Below are positions 1-8,855 of a stretch of DNA of 64,000 nucleotides, piece by piece; the stretch's first letter is position 1, and every line of letters starts with the position of its first letter. Below the pieces are notes generated by a model. That model was not told the origin of the DNA. It saw only the letters and a program-made list of their open reading frames with translations, and made no database searches. Position numbers and translations under genes: made by a program. Source of the DNA: Fundidesulfovibrio soli (GTDB lineage: Bacteria > Desulfobacterota > Desulfovibrionia > Desulfovibrionales > Desulfovibrionaceae); NCBI RefSeq assembly GCF_022808695.1, contig NZ_JAKZKW010000001.1:682001-746000 (forward strand). The letters run 5' to 3'.

Positions 1-654
1 CAGTCCGTGGTCGAGCTGCTCAAGAACCTGGTGCTGCTCAAGGTGCGCCACTCCCAGATGATCCAGAGCCTCGGCGGCGGCCACCCGAGCGTGGCCGCCA
101 TCGACGGCGAGATGGCCAGCCTGCGCGGCAGCCTCTACCGCGAGGCCCTGGGCATCCTCAAAAGCAAGGCCAACACCCTGGAACGCAACCTCAATTCCCT
201 GAAGGAGCAGTTGGCCAACGTGAGCCGGACCGCCCAGATCCTCGACGCCAAGGGCATCGAGATGAAGGAGTACGAGGATCAGGTCCAGCTGCTCACCAAG
301 ACCTTCTACACCTACTCCGACAAGAGCGAGACATCGCGCATCAACTCCGTCATGGACAAGGAGCGCATCGGCTCCGTCACGCTGGTGCAGCCCGCCAGCG
401 AGCCCCTGCGGCCCGTTTCGCCCAAGCGGCTGCTCAACCTGCTGCTCGGGGCCGTGCTGGGCTTGATACTGGGTGTGGCTTACGCCCTGGGAGCGGAACA
501 GCTCTCGGGAACGGTCAACAATGTGGACGACCTGCGCGTGCTCCTGCAAGGCGCGCCCGTGGTGTTCGTCCCGCAGGACACCGTGATGACGCCCGAGGAC
601 GCCGACAGCGTGCTGCGCAACATGCACCTCTTCGGCACGAAATCCTCCACCTAG
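1..654 (+). CDS. Wzz/GumC-like chain-length determinant protein, C-terminal part
   Basis: Partial gene, open at the left edge of the window; 217 residues are visible. The visible part has a helical, probably coiled-coil stretch rich in Leu, Glu and Lys (about residues 55-105). A GNVR-like segment follows (GSVTLVQPASEPLRPVSPKR), then one hydrophobic helix at about residues 143-162 and a short cytoplasmic tail. This is the C-terminal architecture of polysaccharide co-polymerases, inner-membrane proteins that set polymer length in Wzx/Wzy export. The next gene encodes a CpsD-like ATPase, the usual partner of such proteins. The family is clear; the missing N-terminus prevents telling Wzz from a longer GumC-type or PEP-CTERM-associated chain-length protein. 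Confidence 0.85.
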   Translation, partial: QSVVELLKNLVLLKVRHSQMIQSLGGGHPSVAAIDGEMASLRGSLYREALGILKSKANTLERNLNSLKEQLANVSRTAQILDAKGIEMKEYEDQVQLLTKTFYTYSDKSETSRINSVMDKERIGSVTLVQPASEPLRPVSPKRLLNLLLGAVLGLILGVAYALGAEQLSGTVNNVDDLRVLLQGAPVVFVPQDTVMTPEDADSVLRNMHLFGTKSST

Positions 655-710
655 GGGCTTGGGCCGCGCCGCCAGGCGACACCAGACACTCGCAAGCAAC
701 GGGATGACAT

Positions 711-1391
711 ATGGACATCGTGAAAATGATCAACACGCCGGCCGAAGCCGCTTCGCGGGGCTCAATGCCCTTCGTTCCGTTCGACACCTGTTTCCAGCAG
801 TTGGCCAACCAGATGATGAACTGCCCTGACGGCCAGTCCCCCCCGTGCATCCTGCTGTTCCAGGGCGGGGGCAGGGGTTCTGGGGTGAGCACCATATCGC
901 GCCTGTTCGCCCACTACCTGAGCGAAAAGGTGCTGATGCGGGTGCTGCTCATCGACGCCGACTTCGACAACCCCACGCTGCACAAGATCCACCGCATGCC
1001 GCCCTCGCCCGGCTTCGCGGATTACCTCGAAGGCACGCGCGGGCCGGACATAGCGCAGAGCATCGGCAACCTCTCCGTGATGGCCGCGGGCGACAAGTCC
1101 CTGCTGCCCAGGACCCTGCTGTCCGGCCGCAGCGACTTCAAGGCCCGCCTGCGCGAACTGGGCAAGGAATATGAGATGATCATCCTGGACGCGGCCCCCA
1201 TCACCACCTGCCCGGAGACCTTCAGCTTGGCCTCCTGCACGGACGGGGTGATCTTCGTGGCCAAGTCGGAGAAAACCCGCAAGGCCGTGGTGCACGCCAC
1301 CATGAACCAGCTGCACCTGGCCCGGGCGAAGGTGGTGGGCGGAGTGCTCAACTTCCGGCGCTTCCACATCCCGACCTGGCTCTATCACTAG
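711..1391 (+). CDS. CpsD/CapB-like ATPase (tyrosine-kinase family) with altered P-loop
   Basis: 226 residues, ParA/BY-kinase fold. A Walker A' motif (VLLIDADFDNP) and a Walker B segment (MIILDAAPI) are readable, and the usual C-terminal VGGVLN strand is present. Proteins of this family partner with Wzz/GumC proteins and control polymer export by nucleotide binding and tyrosine phosphorylation. Two features are odd. The P-loop reads GGGRGSGVST (residues 52-61), with valine where the invariant lysine of GKS/T should be. The C-terminus also lacks a tyrosine cluster, ending WLYH. It may therefore be a structural or regulatory homologue rather than an active kinase. It starts 56 bases after the Wzz-like gene and belongs to the same operon. 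Confidence 0.82.
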   Translation: MDIVKMINTPAEAASRGSMPFVPFDTCFQQLANQMMNCPDGQSPPCILLFQGGGRGSGVSTISRLFAHYLSEKVLMRVLLIDADFDNPTLHKIHRMPPSPGFADYLEGTRGPDIAQSIGNLSVMAAGDKSLLPRTLLSGRSDFKARLRELGKEYEMIILDAAPITTCPETFSLASCTDGVIFVAKSEKTRKAVVHATMNQLHLARAKVVGGVLNFRRFHIPTWLYH

Positions 1392-1413
1392 GCCGGCGGG
1401 ACAGGGAGCCGCG

Positions 1414-2028
1414 ATGGGACTCACAGCAGCCGAGGTCAGGCGCGCCGCGCGCAGCCTGCTCCCGGACTCGTTCCACGACCTGTTTCTGGACGTGATCAGC
1501 TACGTGTCCAACCACGTTGTCTGCCACGTTCCGAGCCATTGGTTCAGGTTGTGGTTCTACCGCAACATCATGCGCTGGGCCATCGGCAAGGACACCTCCC
1601 TGCACGAGCGTCTGCGCATCCACGGCGTGCCTGGACCCGGCGTGAGCATAGGAGACAACACCTGCATCGGGGCGGACCTGTTCCTGGCCGGGGTCGGATA
1701 TCCCGGCGGCGGGCTGACCATCGGCAACAACGTCAACATCGCCATGCAGGTGTTCATCGGCGTCGGGGGCCACAAAATAGGCTGCGCGGAGGGGTTCGCC
1801 ATGCAGATGCGCCCGGTCGTCATCGAGGACCACGCAGTCATCTACGCGCGCTCCATGGTGATCATGTGCAGAATCGGCCGGGGGGCCGTCGTGCTCCCCG
1901 GGGCCGTGGTGGTCAAGGACGTGGAGCCCTTCACCATCGTCGGGGGGGTCCCGGCCGAGCCCTTGGGCAAACGGGAGCCCCAGGAAGACCCGAACTACCT
2001 CCTCAACTGGCGCTGGCGTTTCCATTAG
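1414..2028 (+). CDS. Hexapeptide-repeat (left-handed beta-helix) acyltransferase
   Basis: 204 residues. The middle and end show hexapeptide repeats typical of LbH acyltransferases such as serine O-acetyltransferase-like and maltose acetyltransferase-like enzymes: VSIGDNTCIGADLFLAG, LTIGNNVNIAMQVFIG and CRIGRGAVVLPGAVV, ending in VGGVPAEPLG. The N-terminal 60 residues are helical. In this setting it probably transfers an acetyl group to a sugar of the exopolysaccharide or to a precursor, in the cytoplasm. The acceptor cannot be deduced from sequence. The gene lies 22 bases after the preceding stop. Confidence 0.8.
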   Translation: MGLTAAEVRRAARSLLPDSFHDLFLDVISYVSNHVVCHVPSHWFRLWFYRNIMRWAIGKDTSLHERLRIHGVPGPGVSIGDNTCIGADLFLAGVGYPGGGLTIGNNVNIAMQVFIGVGGHKIGCAEGFAMQMRPVVIEDHAVIYARSMVIMCRIGRGAVVLPGAVVVKDVEPFTIVGGVPAEPLGKREPQEDPNYLLNWRWRFH

Positions 2029-2049
2029 CGCCATCCGGGGGATCAAGCC

Positions 2050-3552
2050 ATGCTATCCTCTCTCAAGCACATCGCGCCCATGGTGCTTCTGGCGGCGGCC
2101 GCCGGGCTGGCCCCCCTGTTCATGCCGGTCGGCCAGCCCAACGCCTACATCTTCCTGGTGCTGGTCATGGCCGGGATCACGGCCCTGATCGCCTTCAGCA
2201 GGACGGGCTACGTCAGGAACATGCTGCTCTTCACGGTGGGATTCGCCCTGGTGTTCAACCCCAGGAAGTTCTTCGTCGGAGAGGACTACTACCTCTTCCT
2301 GGGCGGCATTCCAGCCTATTACGTCAGCCTCATGGACCTCTGCCTCCTGGCGCTGCTGTTCGTTGCCCCGGCCGGGGAGAAAAGCCAGGGAGCCCGCGCT
2401 CCGTTGCCGAAGGTCCAGCTGGTGCTGCTCGGCGTCTATTTTCTCACCCTGCTCCTGTCGCTCTACAATGCCATCGACTCCGAACTGGTCTTCACCCAGT
2501 TCGTGTTCGAGCTCAAATGCTGCCTGCTCTTTCTCATCGTGGCCTTCCACCTGGACAACATGGACAGCGACACGGTCTTCGAGCGATCCCTCCTGCCCAT
2601 GTTCTACGGCCTCGGCGCCAGCCTGATCCTTGAGTTCGCGGTCGTCCTGGCCGAGTACGTGAACGCACTGCCGGATTCCTTTTCCTTCCTGGGCATCCAG
2701 GTGGCCGGATTCAGGGAGAAGCTCGGGGCGGACCTCGTGCTGCGCGTAGGCGGCACCTACCGCCACCCCAACTATCTGGCCGTGCCCATGGCCGCGCTGC
2801 TCATGCCGGTTTCCGTCATGGCCCTTTCCACCCGTGGCGCGAAGAGGCTGCTCTTCCTGCTCGCGGCGGGCAGCGCCTTCGCCTCCCTGCTGCTGACCCT
2901 CTCGCGCGGCGGCTTCCTGGCCGCGGCGTCCACGGTCGTCGTCTTCCTCGTTCTGATCGCATGCACGCCCCAGGGCCGGGCCTGGGTCAAGCGCCACAGC
3001 AAGCTGCTGGCGGGCATGACGGCCGCCGCCCTGGTGGTTCTGGCGAGCCTTTCCGGCCAGATATACGACAAGATAGTCCTCTCGGACCCGGTGAACATCT
3101 CCGCGCGCGCCGACCTGAACAACCTGGCGATAAGCATGATCGAGACATTCCCGGTAGTCGGAGTCGGCCTCAACAACTTCAACATGGCCGGGCCCGAGTT
3201 CGGGTATTACAACATCTACGAGGCAGCAGCCGGCCTGGCCCCGGTGGTGCACAACATCTACCTGCTCATGGCCTCCGAAATCGGGCTGCTCGGCCTGGGA
3301 GCCTACCTGCTCTTCCTCCTGTCCGTCGCCGTGTTCGGCTGGAACGCCTTCAAGCGGGAGGGCGGGGGCGAGCACGCGCTGTTGCTGGCCGCGCTTCTGT
3401 CCGGCCTGTCGGGATATTTCGTGGCCGACATGTTCGGCCCGAGTCTGCGCAAGCTGGAAATCGCCAGCCAGCTCTGGTGGCACCTGGGCGTGATCGTGCT
3501 GCTGTCCAGGGCGATCCTGGCGGCTCCCGCAGCCGGTGAAGGACGCCGCTGA
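2050..3552 (+). CDS. O-antigen ligase/polymerase family protein (Wzy-like)
   Basis: 500 residues, almost entirely hydrophobic, with about ten or more predicted membrane helices. A large loop after the mid-section carries the GTYRHPNYLA and GVGLNNF-type motifs common in Wzy_C/O-antigen ligase proteins. Such proteins polymerise undecaprenyl-linked repeat units in the periplasm, or ligate finished glycans. Its place beside Wzz-like and flippase genes favours the polymerase role, although the family cannot be split into polymerase and ligase from sequence alone. Its TGA overlaps the ATG of the next gene (TGATG at 3550-3554), indicating translational coupling. Confidence 0.83.
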   Translation: MLSSLKHIAPMVLLAAAAGLAPLFMPVGQPNAYIFLVLVMAGITALIAFSRTGYVRNMLLFTVGFALVFNPRKFFVGEDYYLFLGGIPAYYVSLMDLCLLALLFVAPAGEKSQGARAPLPKVQLVLLGVYFLTLLLSLYNAIDSELVFTQFVFELKCCLLFLIVAFHLDNMDSDTVFERSLLPMFYGLGASLILEFAVVLAEYVNALPDSFSFLGIQVAGFREKLGADLVLRVGGTYRHPNYLAVPMAALLMPVSVMALSTRGAKRLLFLLAAGSAFASLLLTLSRGGFLAAASTVVVFLVLIACTPQGRAWVKRHSKLLAGMTAAALVVLASLSGQIYDKIVLSDPVNISARADLNNLAISMIETFPVVGVGLNNFNMAGPEFGYYNIYEAAAGLAPVVHNIYLLMASEIGLLGLGAYLLFLLSVAVFGWNAFKREGGGEHALLLAALLSGLSGYFVADMFGPSLRKLEIASQLWWHLGVIVLLSRAILAAPAAGEGRR

Positions 3553-4532
3553 TGGCCAGGGAACGCCACCCGGACCTGGACATCGGGAGGGGCCTACTGA
3601 TGCTCTTCCTGGTGTTCAACCACTCCTACAACATGCAGTTCCCGGCCGGAAACGACTGGTACATCTTCTTGTATCACGTCAGTTACTGGTACCAGATGCA
3701 GTTCTTCTTCTTCATCACGGGCATCACCATGGCCTTGAGCGGGCTCCCGAAGACCCTGGACGACTACGCGGCATTCCTGAAAAAAAGATTCTGGCGGCTC
3801 ATACCGGCCTACGTCGTCATGGCGACCATCATCTTCGCCGGGAAGATGACCGTGCAGAGCATCGGCAACGTGGGCGAGCCTCTGTCGGGCTTCAGCGCAT
3901 ACCTCACCGTGTTCATCTCGCCGAAAACGAGCCCGTACGCCTCGTTCCTGTGGTTCATCTACGTGCTGTTCCTGTTCAGCGCCGTCGCCCCACCCCTGCT
4001 GCGCCTGGCCCGCGGCCGGGCCGAGCTGTTGATCCTTCCGGCGCTGGTGCTCCACTTCCTGCCGCTGCCGGACTTCCTGGCGCTCAACCTGTGCGGAAGG
4101 TACTTCATCTTCCTGGTGTTGGGGATCGCCGTATACGACCATTACCCCGCCTATCTGCGCATCGTGGACAAGTACGTGTGGCTGCTCCTGCTCGTCTTCG
4201 CCGGGATGTGCGCCCTGGCGGTGAACGTGACCATGAACGACTTCCCCGTATCCGTATGCGCCATCCCCGCGCTGCACGGGCTCTGCCGGACCGGCCCGGT
4301 GGTCCGCTCCCGGTTACTGGCCCTGCTCGGGCAGTACATGTACCCGATCTATCTGTTCAACACGATCTTCATCAACGTGGCCAGGGGGCTGATCCTTCGT
4401 TTCGTATCCTGGGACGGCCACGCCTTTCTCCTGATCCTGCCCGTGCTGATGACCGTCGGCATCTGGGGACCAATCTGGACGCAGCGCAATGTGATTCCGC
4501 GCATTCCACTGTTGCGGAAAGTGTTCACATGA
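3552..4532 (+). CDS. Acyltransferase family 3 membrane protein
   Basis: 326 residues with about ten membrane helices. The N-terminus contains the family start RHPDLDIGRGLLML-FLVFNHS, in which the Arg and His are typical of acyltransferase-3/OafA-like proteins. FFFFITGITMALSG and LPKTLDDYAAFLKKRFWRL follow, also characteristic. Members acylate (acetyl, succinyl and others) sugars of surface glycans, using a cytoplasmic donor across the inner membrane. Here it probably decorates the exopolysaccharide. The start overlaps the stop of the Wzy-like gene by one base. Confidence 0.82.
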   Translation: MARERHPDLDIGRGLLMLFLVFNHSYNMQFPAGNDWYIFLYHVSYWYQMQFFFFITGITMALSGLPKTLDDYAAFLKKRFWRLIPAYVVMATIIFAGKMTVQSIGNVGEPLSGFSAYLTVFISPKTSPYASFLWFIYVLFLFSAVAPPLLRLARGRAELLILPALVLHFLPLPDFLALNLCGRYFIFLVLGIAVYDHYPAYLRIVDKYVWLLLLVFAGMCALAVNVTMNDFPVSVCAIPALHGLCRTGPVVRSRLLALLGQYMYPIYLFNTIFINVARGLILRFVSWDGHAFLLILPVLMTVGIWGPIWTQRNVIPRIPLLRKVFT

Positions 4533-4593
4533 TCCTTCCGCCCTTTGCGCATGCCAGGGCCGGGGGAGTATTTCGGTAACGCATTGAAGGTGC

Positions 4594-6033
4594 ATGGCAA
4601 TGGCGAAACTGCTCAAGACAGGCGCGGGGCTGTTCCTGGCCCGGGTGCTGCAGCCGTTGTTCTCCTTCGTGCTGTTCTGGTACTGCGCCAGACGCTTGAG
4701 CCTGGAGGACTTCGGCCTCTACATCCTGCTCATGAGCCTGATCCTGGTTTTCCAGGCCGTGGCCACGCTGGGCCTGGGCCCGATGCTCACACGCGAGATC
4801 TCGGTGGACAAGGAGCACGGCCCGCAATGGATCGGGGCCTCGCTCGCCGTGATGCTTCCGGGTTCGCTGCTGGCCTGGGCGCTGTTCGTGGCCTTCACCG
4901 TTGCCGCGGGCTACTCCCCGGGGATGGTGCAGGGCGCGGCCATCGTAGGTGCGGGCTTGCCCGGGGCCGTCCTTGGCCAGGTCGCAGAATCGGCCTTCAT
5001 CGCGCAGGGCCGCTCCAAGCCAATGGTCGCGCTCAGCGCGCTGGAGAACGGGCTGCGCGTCGGAGCCAGCGTGGCCGCCTTGACCCTGGGGTATGGCCTA
5101 CAATCGCTGCTGGTCATTCACGTGGTCTCGCGCAGCCTCTCCGGCATCTGCGCCCTGCTGATGCTGCGGGACGGGCGCCCCGGCCTGGCGGTTCTCAGCC
5201 GCGAGAAGGCCCGGGCGCTGCTGCGCGGCATTCCCTCCTTCGGCATGATGGTCCTGGTTGCGACGTTCTATTTCCGCATGGACATCATCGTGGTCTCGCT
5301 GTTCATGGGGGAGGCCGCCGCCGGAATCTACGGCGCAGCCATGCGTCTGGTGTCGCTGACCTTCCTCATGCCGGAGAGCCTCGTGGCCGCCATCTACCCC
5401 GCCCTCTCCCGGACCATGCACGCCACTGACGGGCACGCCCGGGAGCTGACCCGCTTCAGCGCCGGGCTGCTGGCCGTGGTGTGCACGGCCGTCAGCCTGT
5501 TCCTGTACGGGGCCAGCAGCCAACTGGTGCCGTTGCTGTTCGGCCCCGGCTTCGTGCAGGCGGGAGGGCTGCTGGCAGTGCTCGCCTTCATGCTGCCCCT
5601 GCACGCGATCAACGGCCTCCTGGGCTTCCTGCTTCAATCCTGCCGCAAGGAGCGCACGGCCCTGAGGATCGTTTCCTGGGGCACGGCAGGCACCCTGGCC
5701 CTGTACATTCTCGGCGTGCGCCTGGGGGGGCTGGAGGGCGCGGCCTGGGCCGGGCTGATCGCCATGGGTTCCATCGCGCTGTTTCACATGTGGTACGTGG
5801 GAACCAGGATATTCCCCTTGGGGCTCGCCTCCGCAATGGCCCTGTCGCTCCCGGGCGCTGTTTCTGGGATCGCCGTGGGATTCTGGCTGCCCCCCGTGGC
5901 ATCGGCCCTGGCCGCTCCGGCCCTGTTCCTGGGCTGGCTCGCGCTCGTGGGGGTGCTGCGCCCGGCCCCGCTGCGCTGCGCCTTGCGCTTGTTCGCTGAG
6001 AGAGGAGGTGCGCCGTGCGCATCCTCATCCTGA
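4594..6033 (+). CDS. Wzx-type oligosaccharide flippase (MATE/MOP superfamily)
   Basis: 479 residues with about twelve to fourteen hydrophobic segments. The start FLARVLQPLFSFVLFWYCARRLSLEDFGLY matches the N-terminal helix pair of polysaccharide biosynthesis (Wzx/RfbX) proteins. GEAAAGIYGAAMRLVSLTFLMPES, in the middle, is also typical. It would flip the undecaprenyl-pyrophosphate-linked repeat unit across the inner membrane before Wzy-dependent polymerisation. The 3' end overlaps the next gene by 19 bases. Assignment to the flippase family is firm; the substrate is unknown. Confidence 0.87.
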   Translation: MAMAKLLKTGAGLFLARVLQPLFSFVLFWYCARRLSLEDFGLYILLMSLILVFQAVATLGLGPMLTREISVDKEHGPQWIGASLAVMLPGSLLAWALFVAFTVAAGYSPGMVQGAAIVGAGLPGAVLGQVAESAFIAQGRSKPMVALSALENGLRVGASVAALTLGYGLQSLLVIHVVSRSLSGICALLMLRDGRPGLAVLSREKARALLRGIPSFGMMVLVATFYFRMDIIVVSLFMGEAAAGIYGAAMRLVSLTFLMPESLVAAIYPALSRTMHATDGHARELTRFSAGLLAVVCTAVSLFLYGASSQLVPLLFGPGFVQAGGLLAVLAFMLPLHAINGLLGFLLQSCRKERTALRIVSWGTAGTLALYILGVRLGGLEGAAWAGLIAMGSIALFHMWYVGTRIFPLGLASAMALSLPGAVSGIAVGFWLPPVASALAAPALFLGWLALVGVLRPAPLRCALRLFAERGGAPCASSS

Positions 6034-7253
6034 GCCCCGTGTTCCCGCTGCCGCCCACTACGGGCACCAGGGTGCGCCTGGCCGGGCTTATCCGCGCGCT
6101 CAAGGCCAACGGCAACGAGATCGGTTTCGTGGGCAACGTCACCGCCGGGGAGCGCGAGCACATCACCGAATGCCGGAGCTGGTTCAGCGATCTGGAACTG
6201 CGCACCGTGGGCGCGACCGGAGCGCAGGCCGCCCCCCTGGGCGACAAGCTGGCCCGGCTGGCGCGGGTGGCGGCCATGTGCCTGACGGGCACCCCCCTGT
6301 TCGCCGCCCTGGTGCGCCACCCCTTCCACGAGCGGGCCGTGCGGAAGCTGGCTCCCGGGTACGACGCGCTGCTGGTGGAGTTCTTCTTCATGGCCCTGAA
6401 CGCGCCCGAAGACGTGCTGGAGGCCCTGGGGCCCCGTGCCGCCCTTGTGGAGCACGACATCTCCTTCGTGCCCAAGCGACGGGCTTTCCAGGTGGCGCCC
6501 TGGCCGGGCAAGCTGCTCCTGTGGCTGCGCTACAGGCTCTGGAAACTGGAGGAGACGCGCCAGCTGCGCCGGTTCCGCACGGTGGTGGCCATGTCCGGGC
6601 ACGACGCCGGCGAATTGCGCGCCCTGGCCCCGCAGGCCCGGGTGATCGTCGCGCCCAACGGCGTGGACACGGCCTCCATCAGGCCCTCTCCCGGCCCCCG
6701 CCCCATGGGCAGTACCTCGCTGCTGTTCGTGGGCGGCATGGGGCACGCCCCCAACCTGGACGCCGTCCGGCATTTCGTGCGCGAACACATGCCCCTGCTG
6801 CGGCGCGCGGTGCCCGGCGTGAGCCTGACCGTGGCGGGGGATACGGCCGGGATGGACCTCTCGGACCTGGCCGGGCCGGACGTGCGCTTCACGGGCTTCG
6901 TGGAGGATCTGGCCCCGCTCTACGCTGGATGCGCCGCCTCCGTCGCTCCCTTCCGCATCGGCGGCGGGACTCGCCTGAAGATTCTGGAGTCCATGGCGGC
7001 GGGGCTGCCGGTCATCACCAGCGCGGTGGGCGCCGAGGGCCTGCCTCTCGAGCACCGCAAGTCGGCGCTGTTCGCGGAAGGCCCCGCTGAGACGCTGGCG
7101 GCGCTGCGCGCCCTCCGGGAGGAGCCGGGGCTGGCCGACGCCCTTTCGGAGGAGGCCCGGAGGCTGTGCGTGGAGCGGTTCGACTGGACGGCCATAGCCG
7201 CCGGGTTGGAGCGCGACCTGAAAAAACAGATGGAGACACACCGTGCCCACTAA
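6015..7253 (+). CDS. GT-B glycosyltransferase (family 1/4 type)
   Basis: 412 residues. The GTG start at 6015 is preceded by GAGGAGG at 6002-6008 and lies inside the previous gene. The N-terminal Rossmann half begins MRILILSPVFPLPPTTGTRVR. The C-terminal half has FVGGMGHAPNLDAVRHF and the nucleotide-sugar pocket GGGTRLKILESMAAGLPVI-TSAVGAEGL, typical of GT-B retaining transferases. It resembles the sugar transferases associated with EpsH1/PEP-CTERM-type polysaccharide loci, though no exosortase is visible here. It probably adds one sugar to the lipid-linked repeat unit on the cytoplasmic face. Confidence 0.87.
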   Translation: MRILILSPVFPLPPTTGTRVRLAGLIRALKANGNEIGFVGNVTAGEREHITECRSWFSDLELRTVGATGAQAAPLGDKLARLARVAAMCLTGTPLFAALVRHPFHERAVRKLAPGYDALLVEFFFMALNAPEDVLEALGPRAALVEHDISFVPKRRAFQVAPWPGKLLLWLRYRLWKLEETRQLRRFRTVVAMSGHDAGELRALAPQARVIVAPNGVDTASIRPSPGPRPMGSTSLLFVGGMGHAPNLDAVRHFVREHMPLLRRAVPGVSLTVAGDTAGMDLSDLAGPDVRFTGFVEDLAPLYAGCAASVAPFRIGGGTRLKILESMAAGLPVITSAVGAEGLPLEHRKSALFAEGPAETLAALRALREEPGLADALSEEARRLCVERFDWTAIAAGLERDLKKQMETHRAH

Positions 7254-8346
7254 TCCCGAGACGACTTTCCTGCAGAAGGTGGAGGCGCTCTTCGGGCAGT
7301 CCTCCCCAGGCATCCAGGCCAACACCTTCGGCTCCGTGCTCTGCGGCAAGCTGGGCCTGCCGTACAGCGCCCGGCCGTGGATGATGCAGGTGGAGGTCAC
7401 CAACCGCTGCAACATCAACTGCACCTTCTGCTCCCGCCACTCCACCGAGCTCAAGCTGGGGGACATGGACCCCGCCCTGTGCGACAAGGTCGTGGAGCTC
7501 TCGGGGACGGTGCAGGAGATAGCGCTGTTCGGCTACGGCGAGCCCATCATGTCCAGGGCCTTCCACGACATGCTGCCCAGGCTCCGCTGCGGGCGGGTGG
7601 GCTTCTTCACCAACGGCCTGCTCATGGACGCGAAGATGTACCGCAGGATCGTCTCCCGCTCCGCAAGGCCCCTTGCCTACGTGGTCTTCTCCGTGGACGG
7701 GGCCACTGCGGAGACCTACGAGTCCATCCGCGCTGGTTCCGATTTCGGCAAGGTCTGGGGCAACCTGCGCGAAGTGGTCAAGGAGCGCGACGCCTCGGGC
7801 TCCTCCCGGCCCCATATCCACATCGAGTTCGTGACCATGCGCGGCAACGTGGCCGAGCTGCCCGCGCTGGTGCGCATGGCGGACGAGGCCGGGGTGGACG
7901 CCATCAAGGCCTCCCACCTGGTGGCCTGGGACGAGGACATGGCCGCCCAGAGCCTGCTGGGGGACCCGGCCCTGTGCGCCGAGAGTTTCGCGCAGGCGGC
8001 CATGGAGGCCCGGGACCGCCGCATCCGCCTGGAGCTGCCGAAAATTTTCGGACAGACACCCGCCCCGGCGGCCCTGCCTCCCTGCCGCTACCCCTGGCAG
8101 TACGCCATGATATCCTTCGAGGGCGACGTCCGGGCCTGCTGCTTCGCCCCGCAGTACGTCATGGGCAACCTGCGCGAACAATCCTTCGACGCCATCTGGA
8201 ACGGCGGAGGCTACCGCAAGCTGCGCAAGGCCCTGCACGGCGACAAGAATCCCCTGCCGTGCCTGCGTTGCGAGGAGCGCTTCCGCCACACCGCGTCTCC
8301 CGACGAGAACGCGACATACCTCAAGCTCGTGCCGAGGCAGAAATGA
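7243..8346 (+). CDS. Radical SAM/SPASM-domain enzyme
   Basis: 367 residues. The radical SAM cluster motif CNINCTFC (Cys56, Cys60, Cys63) is followed by the GEP-like motif FGYGEPIM. A C-terminal SPASM-type region has cysteines in CRYPW (about 281), ACCFAP (about 299) and CLRC (about 339), which would bind auxiliary iron-sulfur clusters. Such enzymes abstract hydrogen with 5'-deoxyadenosyl radical and modify peptides, sugars or cofactors. Its position inside the polysaccharide operon, overlapping both neighbours, suggests a modification of a sugar or of the small exported protein encoded next. That is inference. The GTG start overlaps the glycosyltransferase stop. Confidence 0.88.
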   Translation: MPTNPETTFLQKVEALFGQSSPGIQANTFGSVLCGKLGLPYSARPWMMQVEVTNRCNINCTFCSRHSTELKLGDMDPALCDKVVELSGTVQEIALFGYGEPIMSRAFHDMLPRLRCGRVGFFTNGLLMDAKMYRRIVSRSARPLAYVVFSVDGATAETYESIRAGSDFGKVWGNLREVVKERDASGSSRPHIHIEFVTMRGNVAELPALVRMADEAGVDAIKASHLVAWDEDMAAQSLLGDPALCAESFAQAAMEARDRRIRLELPKIFGQTPAPAALPPCRYPWQYAMISFEGDVRACCFAPQYVMGNLREQSFDAIWNGGGYRKLRKALHGDKNPLPCLRCEERFRHTASPDENATYLKLVPRQK

Positions 8347-8855
8347 ACGCCAAACACCTCTTTGCCTGCGCCGCAGTCCTGCTGGCCCTGCCCCTCCTGT
8401 GCGTCAATGCGCGCGCGGCGGGCCAGCAATCCAACGAACCCGTGAACACGCAGGGGCTGAGCCGCCAGGGCGAGGTCTACGAGCGCCACGTGAAGAACCC
8501 GCAAGAGGAGAAGTGGAAATTCCCCACGGCCGGACCCCAGACGGAGTTCCGGTCCGACCAGGTCTACCAAGCCTTCCCCCAGACTGGAGCCGTGTTCAGG
8601 CAGGGCATGGAAATCACCCTGGGCTGGCACCCCGCCGGGACCGACCCCTCAGCGGTGGCCCGCTACGAAGTCTCCGTGGACCGCGAGGGGGGCTTGCGCG
8701 AAACCCTGCGCCCGGGCCTGAGCGCCGAGGGCAAGACCAACACCGCCATCTACCAGGCCAGGCAGCCGGGCCGGTACGTCTGGCAGGTGTGGGCCTACAT
8801 GCGCAACGGCCTCATCATACCGAGCGTGCTGCGCACTTTCGTCGTTTTGAAATGA
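8343..8855 (+). CDS. Exported protein of unknown function in the polysaccharide operon
   Basis: 170 residues. The ATG at 8343 overlaps the previous TGA (ATGA), which decides the start. The N-terminus is a clear Sec signal peptide (Lys4, a hydrophobic run, then NARAAG as probable cleavage region). The mature part contains a beta-rich segment, roughly residues 70-170, with ITLGWHPAG, YEVSVDREGG, GRYVWQVWAYMRNG and FVVLK. This pattern looks like a fibronectin-III/Ig-like fold, but I do not recognise a named family. The neighbours (radical SAM upstream, GT2 downstream, all overlapping) tie it to the same pathway, with a periplasmic location. Confidence 0.72.
   Translation: MNAKHLFACAAVLLALPLLCVNARAAGQQSNEPVNTQGLSRQGEVYERHVKNPQEEKWKFPTAGPQTEFRSDQVYQAFPQTGAVFRQGMEITLGWHPAGTDPSAVARYEVSVDREGGLRETLRPGLSAEGKTNTAIYQARQPGRYVWQVWAYMRNGLIIPSVLRTFVVLK

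Noticed and set aside
5784-7487. A long - strand frame opposite glycosyltransferase genes, with similar ones throughout 1-14.5 kb
   Set aside because: Frames of this kind arise from the GC-rich third positions of the + strand genes; they have low-complexity Arg/Ala/Gly/Pro products and no motifs.
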